A stretch of 64,000 nucleotides of DNA from Kalaharituber pfeilii (GCA_015179045.1 WHUZ01000018.1:496001-560000); one strand, 5' to 3'. Shown: positions 11,391 to 25,129, counted from the stretch's first letter. Translations and numbers: made by a program. Notes: generated from the sequence alone by a model not told the origin.

Positions 11391-14300
11391 ATGAATACCA
11401 CTACGTCTAAAGCTTTGCACACAGCACTGATAAACTTCAAGGCGAAACTCTCGGAGGAACAACATAAGGACTTTGCGCAGTTCGGCTCAATTGATGAAGT
11501 CTACAGGTGTGCAAAGGAGATACAGGAGCAGCAGAAAAAAAAGGGTCTCACTCGTAATCTTCAACGATTAAAGCCCTATATAGAAGGGCTGACGCAATAT
11601 GCCAAAGTTATCGATGTTTTTGTTCAGGCAAAACCCGAAATAATGGCTCTTGTGTGGGTAGGTTGGGTACTTATCAAACGTATCTATTTTTTGCAAGTAG
11701 CTGACTGTCATGGCTAACGTAGGGTTCAACCAGATTTATCTTGCAAGTTAAGATTACTCCATTCTATTCCTGCGAATTTCTAAAAATAACCCGAGCATAC
11801 ACGTTCTGTGTCTTTAGATTGCGAGCGCGCATCTATCGGTTTTTGACAAAATCCTGGATGCACTGGAGCGGATCGGAGAAAATTTACCCAGACACCAAAG
11901 ATTTGAAGGGATATTCAATAATAATGCACGCATGCATCGTGTTATCGGCCTCATGTATGAAGATATTCTAGCCTTCCATGCTGAAGCATTGAAGTTCTTC
12001 CATAACGGAGGTAGGTAAATTTGTTTTCCTAAAGGTTACCTGCTACACTATTTCTTCAGTTTAGAACTAGTTTAGACAGAACATATATCTGATAAGATCG
12101 GCATGCTATCCAGGAATCAAACAAGCTTTTTTTGTGCACTCCTTCGAAAAAAAAATTGACGAGATTGTGGAGCGTCTTGAGCGTCACAAATTGCTTGTCG
12201 ACGGTGAGGCTGTTGCTGCCCATGTCGAGGCGGTGAATGAGGATCGACAGAGGCAGTTAACCAGAGAGGAAGAGCAAAGAAGGGAAGGCGAAGAACGCCA
12301 CAGACAACAACTGCAGAGTTGGTTACAGCCCGTGAATTATGAGGCAGAAGTTGAGTATATATCTCGCGAGTTTCAAAAGCTCCGCACCGTCGGCTTGCCC
12401 TTGGATGGCGAATTCTGGTTGCTGCAGTTACCTGCGGTTAGGGCATGGATGGGTTTGGAGAGTGATGGAAAGCAACTATTGTGGCTGACTGGCATTCCGG
12501 GAGCTGGTACGGAGATCAACCATTATTAGGATATAGTTTATTTACCTATGCTAATGACATGCTGGCTCATTATCCACTTACAGGTAAAACCTTCCTGGCT
12601 TACCGATTATTGCAACACCTACGAAAACTCCAGGGCATAACCGCAGACTGCATATGTTTTGCCTTCCTCAAAAATGAACAGGCCAACCAAACAACATATG
12701 GTGCTGTGATTAGAACATTCATCTTCCAGTTATTGCTTCAGACTCCACCTATGGTTTCCTATCTTTATCATGAATACCAATCCAGGAAGTTTCAAGCCTT
12801 CCATTCTCCTACAAACAGTCAGGACCTAGAGCATATTTTAGAAGTGATGTTAGAGTATGTTCCTGGGTCAACATATGTTATCTTGGATGGCTTGGATGAA
12901 GCAGAGATTGATGATCGCGAGATGATACTGTCGTCATTGCTAATGCTGCTGTCGAAGGCCAAGAGGTTCCGGATACTCATTAGCAGTCGCAATGAATTTG
13001 ATATATATGACAAGTTGAGACTTGGTCCAGAATCAGGAATAGAACATATAGAAATTGGGAATGGGAATGCGAGAGAGATCACTGAGTACGTTCAGGCCCA
13101 AGGGCAGAAAATTCATCAAATTTTTTCGGCAGACGATGAAACACACGCAGAGGTTGACAACTTACTTGCCAAAATCTGTCATAAAGCAGCAGGTAACATC
13201 AGGAACACGTGCAGTAAGGTCGCTCCTCCTAACACAATTGATACACAGGAATGTTCTTATGGGTTCGGCTCATTGTTTATGAGGTTCTCGAACAGACGAC
13301 GTTGGAGGGTCTTCAGGAAGTGGTTGGAAACTTACCGGCAGGGCTTGATGCAGCGTAAGGACACAGCGCCGTTTCAATATATGTCAGAAGGATTGCATCC
13401 TAATATTAAGACTGACATACGTTTTTTTGCATGGTGCAGGTATCAGCGGATACTCGACAAGATCAACCGGAAGCAAAATTCGCCCCTGGGTCAGCATGCA
13501 AGACGGATTCTCCAATGGGTATTATGCAGCAAAAGACCTTTGCGGAAGCAAGAAATTGAGCATGCACTCGCAATCCGACAAGGCGACAAATGCTTTGACC
13601 ATAGGAGAAGATTATTTAGGCGACTGGAGGAGCTGTGTGGTCCAATATTGACAGTAGACTCCGAGAGTGTTCGACTGGTCCACTTTAGTGCTTACCAGTA
13701 AGTACAAGTGGTGTCATGCTTGACTTTCATTATCTATCAATTTAGCTAATTCCTTCCACCAAGATACCTTACAAGCGAAGCCAGTGGGCCGTTCATTCAG
13801 CCTCTCGCTTCCCATGTCTATGTAGCAAGCATTTGCATTACCTATCTGTTATTCACTTGCTTCAAAGATTCATTGAATGAGGTTCAAATCGATAAATACA
13901 TATATTCCGGGGAATATGTACTTCTGGATTATGTGTTCCAGAATTGGATACTTCATGTTCGAGATGCCACAGCAGACCATGGATGCAAGACAGATACAAT
14001 ATCCGCCTTGATGGAGCAAGTAGAGGTTTTGCTGAAGCACAAATCTTTAATGGGACCTGAAAGCGGAAGTGAGGCCGTAATGACGGGGGAACTAGCGCGG
14101 AGTGAGGACTTTCCACTCATTCGAATTCACTCGCCAAAATTATACGGTCCAATTTATAAGACTTATGCATATACTACGTTGAAGGATTGGCAAGGTAAGT
14201 GGTACACTCAATAATTATTTCCCATTGCCACATAGTGGCTGAGTAGTGATGTTTTATTGGTAGCACATATTACGGGAAACTATCCTCTGACGCTCCAAGA

Positions 14301-16431
14301 AACAATTGAGCGATTACGACAACGTTTTCAAGCTCTTATCATATCTTCATCACAGCATGAGTTGTCCCGTCTCACAGACTTTTATGGGCCAAAGTTTTTC
14401 AAATGCCCAAACTCCGTGTGCTCTCAATACTGGGATGGTTTCACTACCAAGACAGAGTTGGATGCTCATCTTGAATCACACTCGCGTCCTTTCAAATGTA
14501 GCCTTCAGAGCTGCGACTTTTCAGCTATAGGGTTCATTACTCAAACACAGTTAAATAAGCATGTGCAGGAGTTTCATCAGAATTTCGCTCTAGAATACAG
14601 CAAACAAGGTGTAGGAAATGCCTTGGTGGAGTTCGGACCACATATGCTGTTTGATGCAGTCGTCCGAAAGAACGTGGAGCTTGTGAAGCAGCTCTGCTCG
14701 CAGCTAGCAGCTGTAAATGGTGTCAAGATCAATCAACTTTTCAACCGCAGGGCTATATTGAACAAAGCAATCCAGGATGAAGGCGTAGAAATTGTTCTGG
14801 CAGTAGTAAGATGTGGTGCTAGAGGTTACATCAAAGGAAAATGGACACCTGCTGCATATGCCATTGCCGGCCAAGCTACCCGCCGCTTCCGTCAGGCACT
14901 CCTGGATCCGCTATTAGTATCCACACCAAGAGAAGCGAGTCTATGTATATTGGCTATGCACATTGAAAACCGCGCATCTTTCCGAAGTAAGTTAATCAGG
15001 ACAATGCGGCACTACCAATACTTTGACAAGGAGATAGTGAACAGTCTAACGAACCCATTGAGCCCTTGGTCCCCAGGAGTGCGATGCACCCCAATTTTAT
15101 ATGCTCTAACAAGAATTCTTAACCCCTTGTCAGAAGACGACCTCGTTAAAGAATTTATTCGAGCAGGTGCCGACCTCACCATTCAAGGATCCACAAGTCC
15201 ATGGACATATAAAACTACTCCCCTTCACTGGATTTCTGATAGGCTTTATATAGAGTTTGAGAATAAGATCATACCCAATACTGTTTATGCGATTGACGAA
15301 GCGGGTTACTCAGCATTGCACGTGTGGCTTCTCTACTATTGCAGCAACCAACATAGAAGTCTAAACTCCCTTGAACATTGTGACTTGAACTCTCCAGGGT
15401 TAGATCTTCCTGGTAATCGCAGTGGAAGAAGCGTCCTCCAGGCTAGAATGGATCAAAAATGGTATTGGGACAAGTACAGCAGTAATAACGCTGACTTCTT
15501 TAATAAATTGCTTGACAGCATCCCAACAACAAAACTTGGGATTTGCCGTGTGCCTCGGCCGTTGAAGGACAGTTGTATACTTGACCAGATTCCATCAACA
15601 TACGATCACAAGAAAGTGGATTCCTTTCGAAACATGGTTAGAAAGCTTCGTCATTTGGGCGTCTCTGAAGGCCCTACCGTCCAAAGCAATGAATCTTGCC
15701 AACTCGTCTATAAATTGCTCTCACAATTTATACTCATCCCTATACTGCTTAAAGTCGACCCCTGCGTTGCTTGGGTGCAAGAACAATCACAACTTATCTT
15801 CAGGTCCAAAACCACAATCACTCGAATCCTCGACTATGCAGAATTCTGGAGGGCTCAACCGTTTGAACTGTCCCCTGGCATCAAGTATTGCCCTCATCAG
15901 AGTTCCTGGGATGTATCCGAGCAGGAGTATGTGGTAACAATCAGTAGTGATGGAAAATTTGTGAGACATATAAGCTTCGATATTCAATTTTCACATAGTG
16001 AGTACTGGAAAAATAAGATAGATATTGTATAATAATGAAATTGTTTAGGCAAGTCCAATGAAGGAAGTCATGATATACCGGTCGATTTTTGGATAAGTAT
16101 TATCCGCAAGCATCCTCAGAATCCAGAGGAAGAATCGAAGATACTTTACTGGTGCCCGCAGTACATAAGTCACGACATTGTAGAGCGGTACAGGGAATAT
16201 GATGGAACCAATTACGCATCCATTGACTGGAATTATACACATTCCAATGAGGATATCAGAGATTGGCTTCGAAGCCTACGAAGAGGACACATTCTTGGTT
16301 TCCGCCTACACTTCTATGGGGTAACAGATACAAACCAAGATGAGGTCAAGAACACATTTGGTGATATTACAAATTCGTTTTATATCACCCTTGGTGTAGC
16401 GGGAAATATACACTACGCATACGAAGAGTGA
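11391..16431 (+). CDS. STAND/NLR-type protein: N-terminal helical domain, NACHT, two C2H2 zinc fingers, long C-terminal region
   Basis: Ten exons: 11391-11657, 11723-11746, 11818-12010, 12081-12506, 12584-13192, 13249-13354, 13440-13697, 13764-14194, 14264-15997 and 16049-16431. They join in frame into 1476 residues. Residues about 60-200 match the fungal STAND N-terminal helical domain (DUF7708 type: EIMALVWGSTRFILQIASAH). The NACHT P-loop GIPGAGKT lies near residues 299-306 and its codons are split by an intron. Walker B ILDGLDE is near 403-409, followed by LISSRNEFD and a winged-helix segment LLVHFSAYQYL-like. Two C2H2 fingers follow: C819, C824, H840, H844 and C850, C855, H871, H876. The rest has weak ankyrin-like stretches (FDAVVRKNVELVKQL; FIRAGADLTIQG) and an unrecognised C-terminus. 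In fungi such NTPases are thought to sense non-self and trigger a cell response. No effector domain such as HeLo or a lipase is visible. Function is inferred; the gene appears intact. Confidence 0.88.
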
Positions 16432-16929
16432 CAAGGGTTGAGGTGATCATCAGGCCTTGCCGTACGGCCGTGATATTGGGGTTTTCATTGTATGTTGCTT
16501 GTTTACTTGAATAGCACTTGATTGGCAGAAAATACTCTTGCAGGATGTGTACTCCATATTATCTTTCAATAATCCTTTAAATGTACGGTTTACTACAGCA
16601 TGTGTATACCTACCGCACCTTGCCTGCAAATAGTTAGTACTTGCCACTTACGGTATCGCCCTTTCGACTCAGGCGCTTGCGGGATTGTCCAGTGGCGTAA
16701 TTTCCTGCTAGACGGCCCGCGAGGGACACTCCGTTTGATGCTAGAGTTTTCTTTCGACTCAGCTCCCCTCACAGTTATCCCCCCATACTTGATCTATCAT
16801 CTTCATAAACCTAGATATAAAAATACCTACTACCTCTTTCAACTTATAATTCGGATCCATCATCACTATAAATACCTACAAAGGTGTAACCAATGTCCCC
16901 CTCATATGCCCACTCAAAAGTTCTAGGAA
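16432..16929. other. Short intergenic stretch downstream of the NACHT/C2H2 gene
   Basis: No gene, repeat or terminator could be recognised here between the STAND gene stop and the LINE relic. Confidence 0.4.
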
Positions 16930-19125
16930 TTCTTCCCTTCATTGCCCGCGTCGCTTACGATTCATTAAAGCATTCCACGTTGTATCAACATCCCCACCAC
17001 ATATATACTTCCGATCTTCCCTTCTCAATCCCTCCCACCTCCCTCTTTCCACTCTAAGCTTATGATTCGAAAAATGCAGCCTAGCTATTGCTACTCTCAT
17101 ATCCAATGACAGTGTTGTGTAAGGCGCCCGCCGTAATCGATCTTCCATTCTGCGTAGTTTAATCGGAAGTAGCTGTAATACCTCCCCTCTTGAACTCTGT
17201 ATAGATTCTCTTGCCAATGAGAAAATTCCTCCTGTCGTTTCTTCCCATAAAGTAATGCTACATCTTGCTCCTCTTCAACTATGTGGGTTGCAAAACTTGA
17301 ATCCTGTCCTAACTCCTTCAATAGGTCCCAGTACCATCCCTTACACTTTTGCTTTGCCAGATCAATCAAATCCATGACTGCCTACCAAATTGGTCTTTCA
17401 TCATCTGTATTAGCTATCACGTATTACAAAAAGCGTAGCCTCAATGTAAGCAGCCTTCAGGACAGTAGGAGCAGTCCCAAATCACAGAATGGTGCAAGTT
17501 TCGTGCTAGATTTAGAAAGACCCAAAGTAAACCGCACAAACTTCAGGTGTAAAGCATCTATCTGGTTTCGATATTTTTTACACATTCCTGTGCATGCCTC
17601 CGTAGTTGTGGTTCAACTATAGTCTTAAAAAGACCATAGTAGTATGTTGGAGGCAGAGACCACAGACGTTTCCGCAGTATCATCAAAGAGCCAGTCACCG
17701 AACGCATTTCAGCAATTTTCCATTCCAAAGGAGCTCCTGATCGCCAAACTGCATCATCCATCTCTTCTACTTTGAAGCCATTCAATTCTTAATAATAAAC
17801 CCTTGCCATTACCACAGCATGCAAAGTTAGGGTATAAGGCTCTGGATTGGTCCCAAAAGCCATGGTCACTGTTTTCTCCGTAGGCACAATCAAGCGTAAC
17901 AGGCTACTAAATTCCTCCAATTTCTTTGTTTTCCTCTGCAGTCCTTCCACTGTAGCTGAGAAGTATGAAAAGTCATGAGCAAGCAAGAGATATTGAACAG
18001 CCTCACTCCAAAGTTTCGGATCGCCTTGGTCGCTCAGATCCAACAGCGCAATATATAGGATAAATAAAAGTGGTGACAAGAGATCGCATTGTTAAACTCC
18101 CTGAACTGTCTTGAAGAAGTCTGAAGAGTGATTTTCGCTACGAACTGTTGTATAGGAATTGTCATACAGTTTCTTGGTATACTATATGTGAGCACCTTCT
18201 GCTCCCGATCTTCGGAATTGTGCCCACAATATCTCCGGATCAACCAAATCAAAGGCCTTTGTCAAGTCCGCGAAGAGTGCATAGAACACCCCTCGCTGTG
18301 CTTGAGTCCTCTCCAGTATGGTTCGAAAAATCATATGTTATCAGATGTGCGGTGACCAGGCCTAGATTCATCAATGTCGGAGGAAGAACTCCTGCCTGTG
18401 TCGGCCACTCATACAGTCTTGTCATAATAGCATTATATAGCCTTCGTAGCCGCGGTAACAGAACAATACCTCTCAAATTCTCTGCAGATGTAGGGGTCTA
18501 CCGGCCTTAGGAATCAGTTGAACATATGCCTTATGCCATGACATTGAAATCTCTTGGTGAACTAGGAACTGCAAGAAGAAATCTTCAATATCTGTTACAG
18601 GATAGCCCTAAGGTGCTCCACTGTCAACTTATCTTCCCCACAAGCAGAGGCAGAAATCTGGGTAATTTCATAGGAAATTTCGTCACTAGTAATGGGCTCA
18701 TTGAGATAATCAACTGGTCAAATCAGATGAAGATTTCTTTCTGCTGCTTTCCATAGCCCCGCCTCAGCAAATGCGTCAACATATTTCGTAAACGTTTATA
18801 CTCCTTTTTCTGAGTACTTTTTGCAAAGTCTTCACTTTTAACCAACTGTGTCATTGTTCGGCGTATCTGGGCCCTGTAACATCATCTTGAGGGTGAGCAT
18901 ATCCAACTTCGGCAGGGAGATTAGCATTCTGAGGGTTCGGTGGCACCTCCTCCGCCATAGTTTTCAGCTCCTCCAAATGTTCATCCAGTTCGTTTATAAC
19001 TTCGCGTCTCTCCTTCTCTACCTCCACATCCGGGGATAGCCTGTATGGCAACCGATCCTGCACCACTCGGTGAACTGTTAAAGCTGTCTTCAATGACACT
19101 GGACGATGGTCGATGGGCATATATG
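16930..19125 (-). mobile_element. Decayed LINE-type reverse transcriptase (ORF2 relic)
   Basis: Minus-strand frames, broken by many stops and frameshifts, together read as the reverse transcriptase region of a non-LTR retrotransposon. Pieces in order are an N-terminal stretch near 19000, AYVQLIPKAGRP (near 18510), ALFADLTKAFDLVDPEILW (near 18260), then DLLSPLLFILYIALLDLSDQ (near 18060) and LLLAHDFSYFS (near 17980). After these come a thumb-like segment, KTIVEPQLRRHAQECVKNIE (17560-17640), and C-terminal pieces to about 16940. In active elements the catalytic box reads xADD. Here it reads AHD, one of several signs that the copy is dead. No poly(A) tail or target duplication could be found, so the ends are approximate and the element is probably truncated on both sides. 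Confidence 0.75.
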
Positions 19126-21640
19126 TATGTAGTCACGTGGTTTGTGAATTGTTACTTCCTATTCACTGATTGATAGCTTTCGACAAGTTGGAACTGAAGG
19201 GTACCGCAAGTTTTCCTAGATCAGGGACAATGCCCGGGAATGGCAGGAATTCGCATTGCCATAGTTCCCCGTACGTAGGCTGTAATGGGTACTTGCTCCA
19301 AGTGACCGAGGTTCTAAAGCTAATTCCTGCGCTGCGCAGTACTGTTCACAGCCGTGCGAGGAGATATTCCATAGTTATATCCCTGTTCCAAGCCTGCTGT
19401 ATCCATCCATCCTAGGAGTTCCGACTGGTAGGCTTCAAGCCACCATTTGCCTCAATACCATGTCTTATGTAGTAGTTTGTGCTAGGACGAAATCGGATCC
19501 GGACTTGGCGCAGGATCGAAGCTGCAACGCCATTGTACTAGTTCCTTTTACGGCAATAACTGCCCGATTAGAAGTTATCCTGACTTCCACTCTGTAGTTC
19601 TTCTTGAATCCAAAATTTGCTGGAAACCAGATACATGAAGTGGAAAATATCCACTTGATCATGCCAATAAGAGTAAATATTAGACATGAAACCCAGATCA
19701 ATACCAAACTTCGCACTCGGACCTAAATTAGACATTTGTTCCAGGGATAGTCATGTTAATAACACCTTCATTTGGTCCTCTGCATTGGAGACCTTGATAC
19801 TGAGCTTTGTGGCTTTATGGATCTACTTGGCATCGACTGTGTTTGAATCGCGGGCATAGTCCGCTGGGGCTCAACTGGGAAGCACAGTTAAAGTTGAGAA
19901 GTTGAGACTTCTTCGTGACGCTAATCCAATCTCCATTCTTCTGCACCTTTTCATTTTAATTCTAATATCTAAGCTTTATCCTCCACATCAATAAAGCTTT
20001 TCGGGAATAGAATTTCCTTGCTATATCTCTAACGTGGGATTTATTCTCAGTTCAAATTGGTCTTTCGTTCGACTCTCTATTTGACCATTTACTCGAATCC
20101 TCTTGGAGTCTAAGGAGGTTATTCTTACGCTTTGATTATAAGAATTATGGGAATTGTTAGAGCTCAGGAGTCGAGGTTATATTCATCGAAGTTCTCATCC
20201 ACCACCTGAAGAGTTAATAATTCAACACTTGTACTTGACGCGGTTTCGGCGGTACCTTCGGCGCAAATCACCCTGTCCCATTACTCGGTTAATACGCGAA
20301 TTAGTACATGCAGCTTGCTGACGCTTCTGCAGCATACTTATATATGAAGGTTTCAAATTGCTTTCGTTGCCAGACTGCAGCAAGGGTTCTGCTAATCACT
20401 CAAAATTTCTAAAGTAATCCGGTCCATGCTTGTTAGTATCCAGGACAGGAGTAGGCGAGGCCCAAAAAAGACTATTTGGGGTGTTTCCATATTGTAGGCC
20501 ATCGCCAGTCAAACCGTGACATTTGGTGTCATTTCCACCTAGCACCATCATATCTTTAACTAACTATTGTTTGATGTATATGATGTGGTTTTTGCTATCA
20601 TCTCTACCAGAATGCCTTCAATCTATAGTAAGTGCACCGAGACCTTTAAGAGAGCTCATAAACGTGCTTCATGTGTGGCGCGGCAAATTCGCTCGAGGCT
20701 TATCAAAGCCCCTCATCCTCAAGAATAAACCTGATATTCTACCTATATAGCAGTGTTATGTTAGCCGGAGTAGCAACATTCCAACTCGTTTCCAGCTTTT
20801 CCCCCTTTGCCATTATTCACTGTCGTATCCCATGACATCACTAGATCCCCCTCCTCATATTTCCACCCCTTCATCCCTTCATCATATGTATTTTTCTTAA
20901 CTTATTTTTTGCTCCTTGATCATTGCTTATGCTGTCTCTCATTCCTCCCATCCTACATCCTCTGGTTCAGAATTAGGCCATTATCTTTGCAGACATCCTG
21001 ATAATATTATTTTGCCGAATTTGGGCCTGTCTCTGTGGGCGTCTTTGGTCTATTCTAAAAACTATCTGGAATGCTAGGTCCATATAGCGTTTGTGGAACG
21101 AGGGGTTAAACCATCATATCAATCAAGTCTTCTCCTTTATTCGGCGATGGGCCTGTGTAGCTCTTCAACCGTTCGAGATTGTCGATGACTGAAGACACGG
21201 GCTTCCGTATATAGCTATGGAATTGAAGCAAGATACAGTTTCTAGAATCAAGTGATGAACATTGGTTAAATCTAAATTCAAACTATGTATACACAATTAT
21301 CCCAGGATAGATTCGCTGTTCATCAAAGTTCATCCTCATTGCCAGCATTTCTTTGTCCACATCGCCAAATTTCAGGGAATGTGCTTGCTGGTTGTATTAT
21401 ATCTCCCAACTTCGTGAGAGTAAGCGCATAGGGTGGATGAGGGGAATGTTTCGCCAGTGACCGCGATCTCACCAGCAGCGTCCTCCTTGATGGCTCTCCT
21501 TGGAGTCAATCGTGCTTCAACCATAGTAATAATAGGGACCAGTATGGAAGTGAAAAGATGTCTGGATTTGAGCTATAGCTGGACTTGCTACATGGGTGAA
21601 AAGACCCAGCGGTTGAAGAGCTGTGTGAGATTGCCAGAGT
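19126..21640. other. Gene-poor region, nothing recognised
   Basis: All open frames are short and lack motifs. A/T-rich stretches alternate with ordinary sequence. No terminal repeats, RNA gene or conserved domain was seen. Confidence 0.45.
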
Positions 21641-22333
21641 TGTGAGAGTAAAGGCAAGGAAGGGAGGAAAGGGTCGCGCGTGGGAAAGGAGATTTCTTCA
21701 CGGAAGGAGTTTTCGGGAGGTAAGTGGGGCAGTGATAGAGACAGGCGTCTCCGTCTCAAGACATAAGAGGAGCAAAGAGGCTGTGAGAGCGAGGCAGCCC
21801 GATTATATTTTTGTCATAAATTTACAGTAGTCGTTTGTATAGTACTTTAGGTTAAAGGCCATTGGGGTACATCATAGCTTTTGTTACTGTAGATTATTGG
21901 GAGTTGCTCCGATTGGTATAAAAATCCTTACACGTGACTGGTCAGGTTGCCATGGCAACTGATGTAGTTGGTTAGCTTTATGATAATTTGCCCTAATGGA
22001 CGTAGCAACTTACCGTACTGAGGGCGACAATTGTACGAACAAAGCGAGTTAAACAAGAAAATGATACAATGGGACAAGGAAAAAACAATATATTCAAAAT
22101 ATTACTGATACGGTGCCTATATTGATTGAAGAACATTATAGTGGCCGAAATGAGTGGAATCTGAAGAAAAGAAAAATAGAAGTAGTAGTAGAATATTACA
22201 AAGAATATAAAACGGCCAATAATTCAAGATTTTATATATAGTTCTAGCTAAATAGCTTTGTCTTTAAGTATTTTACAAAGTTCAAATTACTTACTCTTAT
22301 ATTTAATTTAATAGATTATATATAGCTAGGCTA
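21641..22333 (+). repeat. Diverged direct repeat, copy 1
   Basis: This stretch aligns with 23679-24475 in the same orientation. Shared blocks include AGGGTCGCGCG, CACGGAAGGAGTTTTC, AGGCCATTGGGG, GGTTGCCATGGCAACTG, TACTGATACGGTGCC and AAGTATTTTACAAAGTTCA. There is no coding capacity in common frames, so it is probably a non-autonomous or decayed repeat family. A perfect 14-bp palindrome GTTGCCATGGCAAC sits at 21946-21959. Ends are approximate and no terminal repeats or target duplications were recognised. Confidence 0.75.
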
Positions 22334-23678
22334 AAACACTCTTGATAGTAGATGATATACTATGCTATATCAATAGTAAAGTAAGTTTAATAAATCTTTG
22401 GCCCTAGGGCTGAGCTATATCAAAGGTGGGTTCAATTTGGCGTGAGGCGTAACTGGTTATACTACGGATAACGACAAGTGGCCGCGATTCCTGTTTATAG
22501 CTAAGGTGAACCTGGTAACAGAAATGGCTACACACATCCAAGATTGACCATTGTACTGTCTGTGTAAAAGTCGTTTCAATAGATAGAGTAAACCAGGTAG
22601 CACACATCTATCTGGATGAAACTGCGGGTGCATACCTGAAGCATAAGTTGTTTCTTAATAAGTGCTGGGGATAGATGTGGTTGCGAGGAGGGTCCAATAT
22701 GTTGGAAGATATGTGCATACCTACTTGAAGCCTGCGCTGTTGATTGTTATTTGCTTTGGCCCTGGGGTGGCCTGCCTCTTTTGAATTAATTAGAGACGAG
22801 GCTTTCTCTTTCGTCATAGTCTATACTTTTCCTAGTGATTACTTGTATACAGTATATTGTCGTTTCCTCATGACTTGTTGCCTTTGTTTCTATGGTTATC
22901 TTTTCTCTTACCAGAAGACAACCACTCTGAGAGAATGGGGGAGTATTAAGTCAGTTTACATCTCAAGAATATCTAAGATCCGGCGATTGTAAGCTCATTC
23001 ATTGCCCCCAGCTATACACTATGCTTTTTCTTTCCTCGTGAATTAATCCTAGCCGCCCGGAAGCGGGTTACCTACCCGTGATATAAGAATATCCCCAATA
23101 TCAGAATACCCTCTGACTGCCTGAGATTCTTATATCGAGAGTCTACTGTAGTCAGGACTAGCAATTATGAGGTGCATTGGATTTATATTCACAGAACAAA
23201 AGACAAGATTGTGTCTCTCTATTTGAAAGAATCCGTTCTACTTCACTTGAGGGCGTGGCCAATTCTGGAGAGAGATCCTTAAGGTCCTACTACTTACTAC
23301 CACCATCAGCAACAACGAAAATGTCATCCCAAAACGTAGGCAAGCGTCATGATAATCTCATAGGTCATAGGCGTTCCAGCATCGTAACGCCCCACTAACA
23401 ACATCCCGACACCCGGCTAACTACTTGGCCTGGCGTCCTAACTCTATATATAAATCTGCACTACATCATGTCACCTGCAATTTAACTTTGTATGCTCGGA
23501 CACCACTCAAGGGGACAGATAACGTCATCAACGAGGCAACTGTTGCGCTACGGATGTTGTATATCGGATACCGATTTTACTCATTGTGTCTAACATCTTA
23601 TGTGCGCAGTCAGTCAATATGCTATGCTTAATACCCTTAATATGCCCGATATGCGCAGTATGATGATGATGATGAATT
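22334..23678. other. Spacer between the two repeat copies
   Basis: No gene is supportable. The start (22334-22620) is A/T-rich, and a short (TGA)n run occurs at about 23660-23674 just before copy 2. Confidence 0.4.
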
Positions 23679-24099
23679 TGTGAGAGCGAAGGCAGTGCCA
23701 ACAGGAGGAAGGGTCGCGCGGGAAAGAATGTTTTTTCACGGAAGGAGTTTTCAGGATGTACGGGACAGGGATAGAGAAAGGCATCTCCGGTTGAAGACAT
23801 AAGAGAAGAGAAAAGAAAAGGTTGTGAGACGGGAAATTCTTTTTTGTCATATATGGCAGTAGTTTGTACAGCACTTTAGGTTACTGTAAAGGCCATTGGG
23901 GCTTTTGCTATTTTAGATTGGGAGATACTCCGATTGGTGTAAAAATCGTTACACATGACTGCTCTGGTTGCCATGGCAACTGGTGCAGTTGGTTGGTTTA
24001 TGTAATTGGCCCTGGTAGATATACCAACTTGCGAGCGCACTAGAGATGACAATTGCACACAGACAAAGCGTGTTAAACAAGAAAAAAGTCACCATTGGC

Positions 24100-24131
<32 letters not shown>

Positions 24132-24475
24132 GAAGTCTTACTGATACGGTGCCCATATTGATTACAGTAGAGAGAAGAACATTAAAGTGACCGAAATGAG
24201 TGATCATTGTTTACATAGATAGTCTTGTGACTAAGGTAGATGTCCTCTTCAGGTGCTAGATTTGTATTTCGGGGATTGGACTCACAATCGGACAATCGGG
24301 TGGAATCTGAAGAAAGATACAAGCAGCAGTGGATGTCAAAAGGATGTAAAAAGACCAATTAATTGAGATTTTATGCAAAATTCAGGGTGAATAGACTTTC
24401 ACTTCAAGTATTTTACAAAGTTCATATTACTTGTGCTTTCATTCAATGATCAAAATAAATTGGTTGTATATAGTT
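23679..24475 (+). repeat. Diverged direct repeat, copy 2, with internal poly(A) tract
   Basis: This is the second copy of the repeat at 21641-22333. It differs by a 28-bp A tract at 24100-24127 and an extra segment of about 115 bp around 24200-24310 (between CGAAATGAGTG and GTGGAATCTGAAGAAA). The palindrome GTTGCCATGGCAAC is conserved at 23967-23980. Substitutions are scattered throughout, so the duplication is old. Confidence 0.75.
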
Positions 24476-25129
24476 GTGCGGAAGCGCTGTCGATGGCGGA
24501 CGGTGTAGCAGCCACGTCAACACTGGAGCAGGTTCAATGAATCTTTCTGAAAGTGCAACTTTATGTACTTTATTGAGCCACCTGGAACTACCGCATATCA
24601 ACCATGTTGATAGAGCTGTTTCATAATACTGCCTCAACAACTGGCGCATGCCGAGACCACGTTTTGTAGACCACTGTTGACCACACAAATACAGTACGTG
24701 CATTGCATTGAAAGATCTAAGTAAAGTCTATCGAGATCTAGTTAGCACGACCTAAACGATAGACAGGACTCGTATAATAAGGGAACGGATTATTATGAGA
24801 CGATATTTTGGTGAATGACTGAGCACCAAAGTCTACGATGCTGGCGTTATGGTGAATTATTCATGCATCTCGGGTGTGCTTAAAAGGCAAGTATGCATAG
24901 TAGGAGTGAACTCAGCTTTGCAGAGAAGCGGTGACCTCCTTGTCTATTTCGACCCCTTCCCTCCATTCAAAATTCCATCTTCCACCACCCATGCCATTTC
25001 CAACCTCCAATCGCGGGCTAGTTAGAATGCCAAACCGGCAGTTTTATGTCTCACTTCCAACATCCGCTTTTCACTCTCCTCGTCGCATGCCATACGTGCT
25101 CTCACTAGCTCTCCCGACTTCATAGGCCT
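24476..25129. other. Intergenic, nothing recognised
   Basis: No open frame with protein-family features and no clear repeat was seen between the repeat copy and the foldback-like region. Confidence 0.4.
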
